Counted from the stretch's first letter, positions 26,957 to 34,446 are shown. The stretch is 64,000 nt of DNA from UBA6522 sp963664945 (GCA_963664945.1 OY761822.1:3410001-3474000), one strand, 5' to 3'. Numbers and translations are program-made. Notes: generated by a model from the letters alone, not told the origin.

Positions 26957-28027
26957 CTAGAGCGAGAAAACCCGTTCCGCGTTTTCCTGGTAGATCATTC
27001 TGCGGTCCGCGTCGGAAATCGGCGCGTTGTCCAGCCAGCGGGTTCCCTGTTCCAGGGACGCAAACGGTGAATCCACCGCGAACATGATTCGTTCGGCGCC
27101 CAGCACGTCGAGGCACAGGGTGAGCGTCGGGTCCCAGAACATGGCGCTGGTGGTGATGTGAATGTTGTTCCTGAAGTACTCGCTGGGGCTGCGTTGCAGT
27201 TCCGGCATTCCGGTGCGCGCGGAGACCTCATCCAGCCGGCTGAGCCAGAAGGGGATGCCTTCGCCCATATGACCGAGCACGATCTGCAGCCTTGGGAATT
27301 GGTCGAATACGCCGCCCATGATAAGGCGCACGACGTGCAGCGAGGTTTCCGCGGCGAATCCCCACAGGGCCCGGTCCATCAGGTAGTCGGTGAAAGCGTC
27401 GTACATCTGCACCGGCGGGGTTCGCGGGTGCAGGTAGATTGGCGTGTTCAACGCTTGCGCAGCTTCCAGGATCGGCCAGAACTTCCGGTCGTCCAGGTGC
27501 TCGCCATTGGTGTGTGAGTTGATCAGCAGGCCGTTCAGGCCGAGGCTTGCAACCGCTCGTTCCAACTCCTGGGCGCCGGCCTGGGGATCCTGCGGCGCCA
27601 CGAGGGCCAGCCCCGCGAACCGGTCGGGATGACGACCGATCGCCTCCGCCAGGTGGTCGTTGACAAGCCGCGCCAACTCGTTGCCCTGTGCGGGGTCGAA
27701 AGGCTGCACGCCGGGCGACCAGTGCGAAAGCACCTGCAGATCCACGTTCGCGGCGTCCATCGCCGCGATCCGGGCCTCTCCGAGATCGGTCAGGGCGCTA
27801 ATCGTGTCGGTGACCACGTAGGGCGGGGCGTTGAGGCCGGGTTCCCGGTCAGGTTCGTTCTCCACCAGCGTGCGCAGGGCGTCCAGTACTTCCGGTACGG
27901 CGAAGGTCTCTTCGACTGCGATTCGCCTGAGAGCGGCCGATTCCGCATCCTGAGCCCGGGCGGTACTGGCAACGGCATAGGCCGATGAAGCCGCCATCGC
28001 CTGTTTCAAAAAGGTTCGTCTGTCCAT
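26957..28027 (-). CDS. Tat-exported amidohydrolase (ACMSD/resorcylate decarboxylase-like)
   Basis: 356 residues. The N-terminus MDRRTFLKQAMAASSA is a twin-arginine signal. The body matches amidohydrolase family 2: IAVEETFAVPEVL (the usual first-strand metal His motif is changed to ETF), an LNGLLINSHTNGEHLDD block, PIYLHPRTPP and IVLGHMGEGIPFWLSRLD, then FAVDSPF with the catalytic Asp. Members are metal-dependent decarboxylases or hydrolases of aromatic acids. A Tat signal fits a protein folded with its metal before export. It is upstream of the AAHS transporter gene on the same strand, so the two probably act on the same substrate. Confidence 0.87.
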   Translation of the reverse strand: MDRRTFLKQAMAASSAYAVASTARAQDAESAALRRIAVEETFAVPEVLDALRTLVENEPDREPGLNAPPYVVTDTISALTDLGEARIAAMDAANVDLQVLSHWSPGVQPFDPAQGNELARLVNDHLAEAIGRHPDRFAGLALVAPQDPQAGAQELERAVASLGLNGLLINSHTNGEHLDDRKFWPILEAAQALNTPIYLHPRTPPVQMYDAFTDYLMDRALWGFAAETSLHVVRLIMGGVFDQFPRLQIVLGHMGEGIPFWLSRLDEVSARTGMPELQRSPSEYFRNNIHITTSAMFWDPTLTLCLDVLGAERIMFAVDSPFASLEQGTRWLDNAPISDADRRMIYQENAERVFSL

Positions 28028-28144
28028 GCAAGGAGCCCCGGTCGATCCGCGGTTTTCACCAACGAGAAAAAATTGTTATCAGTGTGCAAACAAAATCTAT
28101 CAGGAACGCGCCCGGCACACGGTCCGGGCGCGCTACTGACCATA

Positions 28145-28150
28145 TACAAT
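28145..28150 (+). promoter_or_regulatory. -10 box placed for a leaderless transcript
   Basis: TACAAT (within TATACAAT) ends 8 bases before the ATG at 28159, with no ribosome-binding site between. Transcription from it would start at or next to the ATG. No convincing -35 is seen. Confidence 0.35.
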
Positions 28151-28158
28151 AGCGGACG

Positions 28159-28836
28159 ATGAGATCAATTTTCCAAGAATCCGGAAGATCGCGGCGGACG
28201 TTTCGCGTCGCATCGCGCCCGGCACGACGCCCGGCCGGCACCCTGTCCCTGCTGGTCATGGCCGCGGGAATGGCGGGTTCTAATGCGGCTGTCGCCCACC
28301 ACTCCTTCGCGCAGCGGATGGCGGGTGAACTGCAATCCATCGAGATTCATGAAGGTACGATCGAGCTGTACAAGATGCTCAATCCCCACAGCGCGCTGAT
28401 CGTGCGGGTGGACGGTGACGGCACTTCGGGCGAGGACACGGCCGGTGACGGCACTTCGGGTGAGGACGCGGCCGGCGAGGACTGGCTGATCGAGCTCAGC
28501 TCGGCTTCGACCCTCGGGCGCGAGGGTTGGACGGACGATTTTCTCAGCGCCGGCGACAGGGTGAGCATAGCGATACTCGCATCCCGTACGCCGAACCGCG
28601 GCCGCCTCCGGGCACTGCTGGTGCATGCTGACGCCGCCGCAGGGGCTTCCCGGCTGATCGTTGCCTACGGAATCCGCGGGGATACCCCGATCATGCGGCG
28701 GCTCCGCGAGCGCCTGCCCACGTGTGCCGGCATCGAGGCTCGCCTTGAGCGGGGCGAATGCTTCATGGTGGAACCTGCCGCGTTGCGTGCGCTGGAGGAA
28801 GAGTTCCCGGGCGAGATGGGATACATCCTGCCATGA
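28159..28836 (+). CDS. DUF6152-like exported protein, N-domain only, with repeat insert
   Basis: 225 residues. A long Arg-rich n-region with SRRTF (Tat-like) leads to a signal ending A-V-A, and the predicted mature start is H-H-S-F-A. The NPH motif is kept in IELYKMLNPHSALI. Between strands it carries an acidic Gly/Thr/Ser/Glu insert made by two copies of a 30-base repeat at 28414-28473. The C-terminal region has a pair of cysteines (CAGIEARLERGECF). The stop overlaps the next gene's ATG (ATGA), and that gene encodes the missing C-domain, so this is a split version of the fused proteins. Confidence 0.72.
   Translation: MRSIFQESGRSRRTFRVASRPARRPAGTLSLLVMAAGMAGSNAAVAHHSFAQRMAGELQSIEIHEGTIELYKMLNPHSALIVRVDGDGTSGEDTAGDGTSGEDAAGEDWLIELSSASTLGREGWTDDFLSAGDRVSIAILASRTPNRGRLRALLVHADAAAGASRLIVAYGIRGDTPIMRRLRERLPTCAGIEARLERGECFMVEPAALRALEEEFPGEMGYILP
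28414..28473 (+). repeat. Two-copy 30-base in-frame tandem repeat
   Basis: Two adjacent 30-base units, beginning GGTGACGGCACTTCGGG, differ at two positions and encode GDGTSGED(T/A)A. They are inserted in a DUF6152-type coding sequence, in frame. A similar expansion occurs in the homologue at 32197. Confidence 0.8.
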
Positions 28837-29594
28837 GACCGGGGCCGGCAGCCCATGGCAAAAGTCCCGCGCCGCACCGAGACAGGCGCAACGCAGTTCG
28901 GCGCTTGCGGTGGCTGTCGGTGCTGCTTGGCTGCATGTGGGGCGCCGGGGCCAGCGCCCAGGCGCTGGATATCTACGGTCGATACGTCGGCGAGCTGGGC
29001 ATCGCCGAGCCCGCGGAGTATGTGCTGACCGAACAGGGCCAGCTTGCCTTCGACAACTACGATCCTGACTACGGCGACCCCCGCCAGTGGGACGATTGCG
29101 AACCCGAAGGGATTCCGGCAATCCTGCTCACCCTTGGTGTGGCTACCGTGGATTTCGTGCAGATGGACGGGACAGTCGAGATGCGCTACGAGCGCGACGA
29201 CGCCGTTCGCGTCATCCATATGGACGGCGCCGAACCGCCGCCGGATCAGCCCCATACCGTGCTTGGCTACTCCCGGGGACGTTGGGACGGCGATGTATTC
29301 GTCATCGAGACCTCGCGCCTGGCGGCGGGCGTCGTCATTGCGCAAACGAGCTATCCCATGAGCGAGAACGCGTTCGTGGTTGAGCGCTACTGGCGCGAAC
29401 CGGGCGAGAACGACCTGCAGATGGAGGTGACGGTGGAGGACCCGGCGAACTACGCGCAGCCCGTGACGATCGGCCGTGAGTGGGTCTTCTCGCCCGACGC
29501 GCCGAAGCACCCGTGGGACTGCGTGAGCCTTGGTCCGCGGCACACGGACGATCTGGACATAGACGAGCTGAGGCGCAGGCTGGAGGCGCTGTAG
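28833..29594 (+). CDS. Exported protein matching the C-domain of fused DUF6152 proteins
   Basis: 253 residues, N-terminal signal anchor/peptide to about residue 46 (GAGASAQA). The body has VIHMDGAEPPPDQPHTVLGY, YSRGRWDGDVFVIETSRL, VEDPANYAQPV and a HPWDC motif, aligning with the second half of the proteins at 8264, 19986 and 32197. Its ATG overlaps the TGA of the N-domain gene, so the two halves are translationally coupled. Function unknown. Its last codons (DELRRRLEAL) belong to a tandem repeat that runs on past the stop. Confidence 0.72.
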   Translation: MRPGPAAHGKSPAPHRDRRNAVRRLRWLSVLLGCMWGAGASAQALDIYGRYVGELGIAEPAEYVLTEQGQLAFDNYDPDYGDPRQWDDCEPEGIPAILLTLGVATVDFVQMDGTVEMRYERDDAVRVIHMDGAEPPPDQPHTVLGYSRGRWDGDVFVIETSRLAAGVVIAQTSYPMSENAFVVERYWREPGENDLQMEVTVEDPANYAQPVTIGREWVFSPDAPKHPWDCVSLGPRHTDDLDIDELRRRLEAL

Positions 29595-29658
29595 ACGAGC
29601 TGAGGCGCCGGCTGGAGGTGCGCTGGATGAATTGTGGCGCCGGCTGAAGGCGCTCTGG
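29562..29658 (+). repeat. Three-copy ~32-base tandem repeat spanning a stop codon
   Basis: Copies at about 29562-29593, 29594-29626 and 29627-29658 share GAGCTGAGGCGC-GGCTGGAGG-GCTG. Copy 1 is the 3' end of the coding sequence; copies 2 and 3 lie beyond the TAG. The stop probably arose in or beside the repeat. Confidence 0.7.
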
Positions 29659-29739
29659 CCTTTGGCTTGTGCCTGTGACGGCAGACGAGTCTCACCCATC
29701 AATAGACGCGGCAACGGCCGCACGCGCAGGGGATAGCTA

Positions 29740-30288
29740 ATGGACGTATCAGGCGAATACCGCTTGTCAGTGAGCCGGCAGGCCGTCTGGAACGCGCTGC
29801 TGGACCCTGATGTCCTTCAGCAGTGCATCCCGGGCTGCGAGGCGTTCGAGAAGCTGGCGGACGACTGCTACCAGGCGACCGTGAAGACCGCGATCGGCCC
29901 GGTAAAGGCAACGTTCAAGAGCGAATTGCGCATCGTCAATGCGGTTCCCCCGGAGAGTTATCGCCTGGAGGGCGAGGGCAAGGCCGGCGCCGTCGGGTTC
30001 GGCCGGGGCGCCGCGGACGTGACGTTGAGAGAGGAGAGCGGTGAAACCGTCCTGAGCTACTCCGCGGACTTTCAGGTCGGCGGCCGCCTTGCGCAGATCG
30101 GGTCCAGGCTCGTGGTCGGCGCGACCCGCAAGATCGCCGATCAATTCTTCGGCCGCCTCACCGGCGTCATCGACGAACACGCGGAAAAAGTCGAGCCGCC
30201 CAAGGGAGGCGTTCGAAAGGAGCTTGCCTGGGTAGCGGTAACGGTTATCGTGGTCGCTGCCCTAATCTGGTGGCTGACCGTCCGATAG
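29740..30288 (+). CDS. CoxG-like SRPBCC protein (carbon monoxide dehydrogenase subunit G family)
   Basis: 182 residues: an SRPBCC domain with MDVSGEYRLSVSRQAVWNALLDPDVLQQCIPGCE, a KTAIGPVKATFKSELRIV strand and GAGFGRGAADVTL-type turns, then a C-terminal hydrophobic anchor (AWVAVTVIVVAALIWWL). CoxG proteins recruit or help mature molybdenum hydroxylases at the membrane. The only such hydroxylase subunit here is at 23031, separated by the transporter, the amidohydrolase and the split DUF6152 pair. It starts at ATG 29740. Confidence 0.88.
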   Translation: MDVSGEYRLSVSRQAVWNALLDPDVLQQCIPGCEAFEKLADDCYQATVKTAIGPVKATFKSELRIVNAVPPESYRLEGEGKAGAVGFGRGAADVTLREESGETVLSYSADFQVGGRLAQIGSRLVVGATRKIADQFFGRLTGVIDEHAEKVEPPKGGVRKELAWVAVTVIVVAALIWWLTVR

Positions 30289-30333
30289 GCTTACGCAGCT
30301 TTATTCCGGAAGCGCCGGATGTCCGTCCTGCGT

Positions 30334-30978
30334 TTACGGTTGAGTCTCGGCTTGGGAAGGCGATTCCCGGCGACCGACCAGGTAGGCTATGTCCTCGCGC
30401 GTGATTGCAACGTGAGTTTCCACACGAGCCATGCGCTCGCGGAGGTCCACAACGTCTTCACGCAGGCCGCCGATTTCCGTGCGCACGCTGCCGATTTCCG
30501 CGTGCATTTCGTTGCGCAGGCTGCCGATCTCCGCGCGCACGCCACCGATTTCCGTGTGCATTTCGTCGCGCAGGCTGCCGATCTCCGCGCGCACGCCACC
30601 GATTTCCGTGTGCATTTCGTCGCGCAGGCTGCCGATCTCGGCACGCACGCTGCCGATTTCCGTGCGCATTTCGTCGCGCAGGACGCCGATTTCCGCACGC
30701 ACGCTGCCGATCTCCACGCGCACGCCACCGATTTCCGTGTGCATTTCGTTGCGCAGGCTGCCGATCTCCGCACGCACGCCACCGATTTCCGTGTGCATAT
30801 CGTCGCGCAGGCCAGCGATTTCCGTGCGCACATCAGTAAACTCGGCCTGAATCATGGCATACGCGCTGATCTGACCGATCATCAGCGTCGCACCGACTGC
30901 CAGGATTCCTATCAGTTCCTTGCTTAGGGCAGGTTTCGATGCCGTTTGTGGTCCGGTGCTGCGTTTGGCCTTTTGCAC
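30334..30978 (-). CDS. Membrane-anchored coiled-coil protein with 18-residue repeats
   Basis: 214 residues. One transmembrane helix lies at about residues 22-44. It is followed by roughly 130 residues of near-perfect repeats built from EIGxVRx/EIGxLRx heptads and EMHT tetrads, which add up to 18-residue units (7+7+4), then a non-repetitive tail ending LVGRRES. The pattern predicts a long parallel coiled coil with regular stutters. The start is GTG 30978. Because the repeats are GC-rich and periodic, other frames on both strands are also open, but only this frame gives the TM plus coil design. Function unknown; an envelope tether or spacer is plausible. Confidence 0.75.
   Translation of the reverse strand: MQKAKRSTGPQTASKPALSKELIGILAVGATLMIGQISAYAMIQAEFTDVRTEIAGLRDDMHTEIGGVRAEIGSLRNEMHTEIGGVRVEIGSVRAEIGVLRDEMRTEIGSVRAEIGSLRDEMHTEIGGVRAEIGSLRDEMHTEIGGVRAEIGSLRNEMHAEIGSVRTEIGGLREDVVDLRERMARVETHVAITREDIAYLVGRRESPSQAETQP
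30470..30830. repeat. 54-base tandem repeat array inside coiled-coil gene
   Basis: Consecutive units contain GCGCAGGCTGCCGATCTC and GCCACCGATTTCCGTG blocks and repeat with a 54-base period, made of 21-base sub-units. The units are highly similar at the DNA level, which favours slippage-driven length change. Confidence 0.8.
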
Positions 30979-31136
30979 TTCTGGGTCTGTTCTGCGTCGA
31001 TTCGGGTCAGGTTTTTAGACTACAGCCTGTGATCCTTGTCCGCCACTACCGCAACATGCGCACTCGCACACTTATGGAGCTTGACATTCACCCGTCCATG
31101 TTGTGGCGATCGGGCCTTTCAACACACAGTCAGCCG

Positions 31137-31973
31137 CTACGGTTCAGCCGACAGCCTTTCGCGCGTATCGGCGATCATTTCGTCCAGCCAGTCGTGAAAA
31201 TCGCCCGGGGCGACCCAGGGATGCGGGTCGCCGGGTCGCCGGTTGGCGAGTCGTGCGGCGCGTTCGAACAGGTTGTCGGCGGTTGAGGCGTGGATGTCGA
31301 AGTGGTTGATGATCTGCACTTCGATATCGGGAATCTGCTTGATTCTTTCAAGGTCCGCAAGAAACTCCGCGATGACGGCGGGATCTTCGGTCCGCAACGC
31401 GGGACCGCCGTGAAAATAGGCTTCGTGGCGCGTGCCGTTGTCGAAAACCGGCATGCGTATCGACGTGGTCCCGGGCGTATGGCCGGGCGTGATCTCGAAA
31501 TGAAGGGTCGTGTCGCCCAAGGTCAATGAATCGCCTTCCTCGATGACAAAATCGCGGCGCGGCGCCTGCTCGCCCTGGTCGGCTTCGATCATCCGCCAGT
31601 CTTCCTCGGCGGCTCCGAACTGGGCGTCGGGGATGTGCTCGTCCTGGAGCGTCCGCGCGCCCATGTAGTGGTCCCAGTGGCCCTGCAGGATCAGCACGTA
31701 CCGGACATCGGCGATGTCCAGGCCCATGGACGCCATGTTTTCGATCAGATAAGGCGTATAGGGTCCGCCGTAGAGCGTGTCGATCAGGATCAGCCCGTCG
31801 CTCGTGGTGATGACGTAACTCGCCACCTCTCCCGTGCCGGCGAAATACAGGTTGTCGAATACCTGGAACGGCTCCCGGGCCATCTCGCTCATGGGCGGCG
31901 GTGTGCGCTGGGCCTGGGCGATTCCCGAGCAACACAGGACGATCAATGACAGGGTCGAAATCAACGTTCTCAT
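31137..31973 (-). CDS. Subclass B3-like metallo-beta-lactamase-fold hydrolase with Gln in place of first His
   Basis: 278 residues, signal peptide to about residue 21 (SGIAQA). The metal motif reads Q97-G-H99-W-D101-H102, followed by ITPGHTPGTTSIRMP, the typical B3 segment, and a late His in IINHFDIHAS. A Gln at the first ligand position is known from GOB-type B3 enzymes, which remain active. Whether this protein hydrolyses beta-lactams or another cyclic substrate cannot be told. ATG 31973. It stands alone between the coiled-coil gene and the repeat-bearing DUF6152 gene, both also on the minus strand. Confidence 0.83.
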   Translation of the reverse strand: MRTLISTLSLIVLCCSGIAQAQRTPPPMSEMAREPFQVFDNLYFAGTGEVASYVITTSDGLILIDTLYGGPYTPYLIENMASMGLDIADVRYVLILQGHWDHYMGARTLQDEHIPDAQFGAAEEDWRMIEADQGEQAPRRDFVIEEGDSLTLGDTTLHFEITPGHTPGTTSIRMPVFDNGTRHEAYFHGGPALRTEDPAVIAEFLADLERIKQIPDIEVQIINHFDIHASTADNLFERAARLANRRPGDPHPWVAPGDFHDWLDEMIADTRERLSAEP

Positions 31974-32141
31974 GACGGACTCCCCGAAAAGGTTCCTGAC
32001 TGATTCTACAGCTTTGAATGCTCCCGCATGCGCTACGGCCAGGTCAGGGGCTTATTGACGACACCCGATATCGTGCAAAGGGTCGTTGTGTCCCATAAAC
32101 CTGATATGAAACTCCCAAGCTTATGGGGCACTGGCAACAAT

Positions 32142-32179
32142 ACAATGTCTGCCGCGCCGCACAATGTCTGCCGCGCCGC
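32142..32179. repeat. Two-copy 19-base direct repeat
   Basis: ACAATGTCTGCCGCGCCGC occurs twice without a gap, just beyond the stop of the minus-strand DUF6152 gene. It is within the 223-base gap 31974-32196, in which no other feature is seen. Confidence 0.7.
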
Positions 32180-32196
32180 CAGAACCTGCCGCGCTC

Positions 32197-33450
32197 TCAG
32201 GGGCGGTACTCGGCATTGCACTCAAACGGCCGCACTTGGGCATCAGGCCGCCACGTCCAGTACTTCTCGAGTGTGACCGGTTCGGTGAAGGTGGCCGGGT
32301 CGGTGACCGTGAGCACGTAGTCAAGACGCGAGCCGTCCGCACTCGGCGTGAACCGCTCCAGCAATTCGGCCGCCGGACTCTGTGGAATGCCGGACTGATC
32401 GAAATACGGCCAGCTCAGGCGATTCGTTCTCACGACCAGGGTGCTGTCCTCCCAGGTCCCCCGGGAGTAACCCTGCGGTGCCGGAGCCGGTTCGTCCGCG
32501 CCCGACACCGCCCCGGACACCGCGCCGGACTCCGCGCCCGACACCGCGCCGGACACCGCGCCCGACACCGCGCCGGACCCCGCGCCGGACACCGCGCCGG
32601 ACTCCGCGCCCGACACCGCGCCGGACCCCGCGCCGGACACCGCGCCGGACCCCGCGCCGGACGCCTCGCTCTCCACACCGTACACTTCGCCCGATACCTC
32701 GCCCTCGCCCGACGCCTCGCTCGCCATATGGATCGTCCGGACAACATCGTACAGTTCGATGCGCAGCACGACCCGCTCGCCTTCGTCGATGAATTCCATG
32801 GGATAGGGCTGGCCCATGATGCGCGGCATGCCGACGGGTTCACAGGTCAGGTATGGGTTGTCCGCCGCCGGGTCCCAGGTGGCTCGTGCGGCTATCGCGG
32901 CTTCCGTCAACGGATATTCCGGAGAGGCGCCGGCCACATCCAGGAACAGCGGAAAGCTGGCCGGATTGGCCATGTTGGAACTCCACACGCGGAAGATGTC
33001 GTTGCCGATGCCGATGGACGAAGGGGTGCTTTCCCCGTCAGCGGCCATGGCGCCGGCCGCCCCCATGGGATCGTCCGACCAGCGGGCGGCCATGCCCGGC
33101 CACAGGATCAACTCGACCCCGTCCGGCAGCAGCATGTTCAGCGCGAAGACGCGGTTTTCCCGTTGCCGGCCGGGCCAGCCGGCGATCTGCACGCGGTCGC
33201 CGGCGTTCACCAGGCCTTCGGTCAGGCCCATCCGCCGCAGGATGCTGACGGAATTGCTCTCCACGTTCCAGGATTCCCCGTCCGTCGCCCGAACGATGAA
33301 ATACACGTGGGGGTTGCGCCAGACGACTTCGGTGACCTCGCCCGACAATTCGATCACCGCATCCACGTCGAAGTAGACGCCCGCGGAGTGATGGCCGAGC
33401 GTTCCCGATGAACACAGCGCGACGGCCAGGCAACCAAGTATTCGTTTCAT
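32197..33450 (-). CDS. Exported DUF6152-type protein with Gly-Ala-Ser-Val repeat insert
   Basis: 417 residues. The signal ends T-L-G and the predicted mature start is H-H-S-A-G. The N-domain has ELSGEVTEVVWRNPHVYF. The C-domain has YSRGTWEDSTLVVRTNRLSW, TDPATFTEPV and RPFEC. Between the conserved HMAS and GYSRG motifs a roughly 70-residue insert of SGAV/SGAG/SGAE units replaces the short loop found in its homologues. The insert is a 12-base minisatellite at DNA level. ATG 33450. This is the longest of the three fused proteins; the insert lies where the homologue at 8264 has a Pro/Ser loop (PPAEPPSSS), so it should be surface exposed. Confidence 0.78.
   Translation of the reverse strand: MKRILGCLAVALCSSGTLGHHSAGVYFDVDAVIELSGEVTEVVWRNPHVYFIVRATDGESWNVESNSVSILRRMGLTEGLVNAGDRVQIAGWPGRQRENRVFALNMLLPDGVELILWPGMAARWSDDPMGAAGAMAADGESTPSSIGIGNDIFRVWSSNMANPASFPLFLDVAGASPEYPLTEAAIAARATWDPAADNPYLTCEPVGMPRIMGQPYPMEFIDEGERVVLRIELYDVVRTIHMASEASGEGEVSGEVYGVESEASGAGSGAVSGAGSGAVSGAESGAVSGAGSGAVSGAVSGAVSGAESGAVSGAVSGADEPAPAPQGYSRGTWEDSTLVVRTNRLSWPYFDQSGIPQSPAAELLERFTPSADGSRLDYVLTVTDPATFTEPVTLEKYWTWRPDAQVRPFECNAEYRP
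32498..32665. repeat. 12-base minisatellite, about 14 units
   Basis: Units of the form CCGCGCC(G/C)GAC(A/T/C)C run continuously and encode SGAx on the minus strand. The array keeps the reading frame (12 = 4 codons) and is nearly pure GC, so it is a likely length polymorphism and an assembly risk. Confidence 0.85.
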
Positions 33451-33705
33451 CGATCAGCCAGGGTAAGACTTGGGCATGCGCATTGGCGCACGAGCCAATG
33501 ATGGCAGAGATCACACTTGATTGTCAGCCGCACATGGCCGCGCACATGGCCGCGCCGCTCCAGCCGAGGTGTCAATGGACGCGTCGCGGGTACACCGCCG
33601 CCGTTGCCCCGCCGCCGACCGCACGCAACTTGGCTGAAACGGAAAGGTTGCGTTACCGATGCTTTGCCGCGGGTGAATCCGGGGGCGTCAGGCCAACGGT
33701 GGGTG

Positions 33706-34356
33706 TCAGGCCGACTTCAATACCAGGTCCGGCCCGCCCTTGGGCTGTTCGGCTGGCGCCTTCCAGTCGCTTGGCATGCGGCTGAAGTCGAAGAACGGCT
33801 CGGTGTCGCCCTCGTCGATGGCGTCCTGGACCTGGCGGTAGAACTCGCCGCCGGCGCGGTTGGAGAAGGTGATTTCCACGCGCCGGGCCTCGCTCGCGTT
33901 CTTCGGCCGCTGGCAATACTCGGGAAACGTGGCTTCCCCGGCATGGCCGGAGGCGTAGCCCTTGGCGAACATCTGCTTGAGGATGCCGAAGCCATCGTCC
34001 TGCACCAGGACGCCGCCGCGGGGATGCCCGCCCATGGACTTCATGTGGTCGATAAAGGCGTCCAGGTCGTAGCAGTCGTAGGCGACATGCTGGCAGGAAT
34101 GGTCACCGTGCTTCTCCACGAAGGACGTCACCTGGGACGTTTCAGCCCGATCGATGCCTTCGATCAGGGCGATGCCGAAGTCGCCGTAGTCGATGCACCA
34201 GATCTTCATGCTGCTGTTGGGGTCGCCGGGCCGGGCGTCGTCGATCCGCTTGATCAGGGCGCCGCCTTCGACCTCGATGTGGAACCAGGCCCAGCGCTCG
34301 ATCGCGCCGGATTCCACCGCGTAGGTGACGTGGTCGATCTTTCTCAAATGGGACAT
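33706..34356 (-). CDS. VOC-superfamily (glyoxalase/HPPD-like) protein
   Basis: 216 residues, cytoplasmic. The two-module pattern is IDHVTYAVESGAIERWAWFHIEVEGG for the first half and CQHVAYDCYDLDAFIDHMKSMGG for the second, as in VOC metalloenzymes and 4-hydroxyphenylpyruvate dioxygenase-like proteins. HV...H and a later VEITF strand could supply metal ligands (His, His, Glu). The start is ATG 34356, preceded by AGGAGACCTC. The protein is shorter than HPPD itself (about 350 residues), so HPPD activity is not claimed. It lies 80 bases from the target site of the first insertion sequence. Confidence 0.7.
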   Translation of the reverse strand: MSHLRKIDHVTYAVESGAIERWAWFHIEVEGGALIKRIDDARPGDPNSSMKIWCIDYGDFGIALIEGIDRAETSQVTSFVEKHGDHSCQHVAYDCYDLDAFIDHMKSMGGHPRGGVLVQDDGFGILKQMFAKGYASGHAGEATFPEYCQRPKNASEARRVEITFSNRAGGEFYRQVQDAIDEGDTEPFFDFSRMPSDWKAPAEQPKGGPDLVLKSA

Positions 34357-34436
34357 CTTGAGGTCTCCTGTCCGATTCGTTTGCTCCTGCGTACAGCATA
34401 GTGAATCAGCCTCGCAGGGTGGATGCATAACTGAGC

Positions 34437-34446
34437 ATGGATGGCT
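34437..34446. repeat. 10-bp target-site duplication, left of IS copy 1
   Basis: ATGGATGGCT occurs here and again, exactly, at 36575-36584, immediately outside the two element ends. Ten base pairs fits the 8-10 bp duplications of ISAs1-type elements. Confidence 0.92.

Noticed and set aside
30470..30830. CRISPR-like array
   Set aside because: The repeats are contiguous in-frame coding units without unique spacers, and no cas genes are present.
30319..30927. Plus-strand His/Ala/Phe-rich protein over the coiled-coil gene
   Set aside because: Product of the repeat in another frame; only the minus frame has a TM helix, a heptad pattern and a non-repetitive tail.
32498..32665. CRISPR or regulatory repeat cluster
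   Set aside because: A 12-base minisatellite inside a coding sequence, in frame.
33706..34356. 4-hydroxyphenylpyruvate dioxygenase
   Set aside because: Only about 216 residues and without clear HPPD-specific C-terminal motifs; kept as a VOC-superfamily protein.
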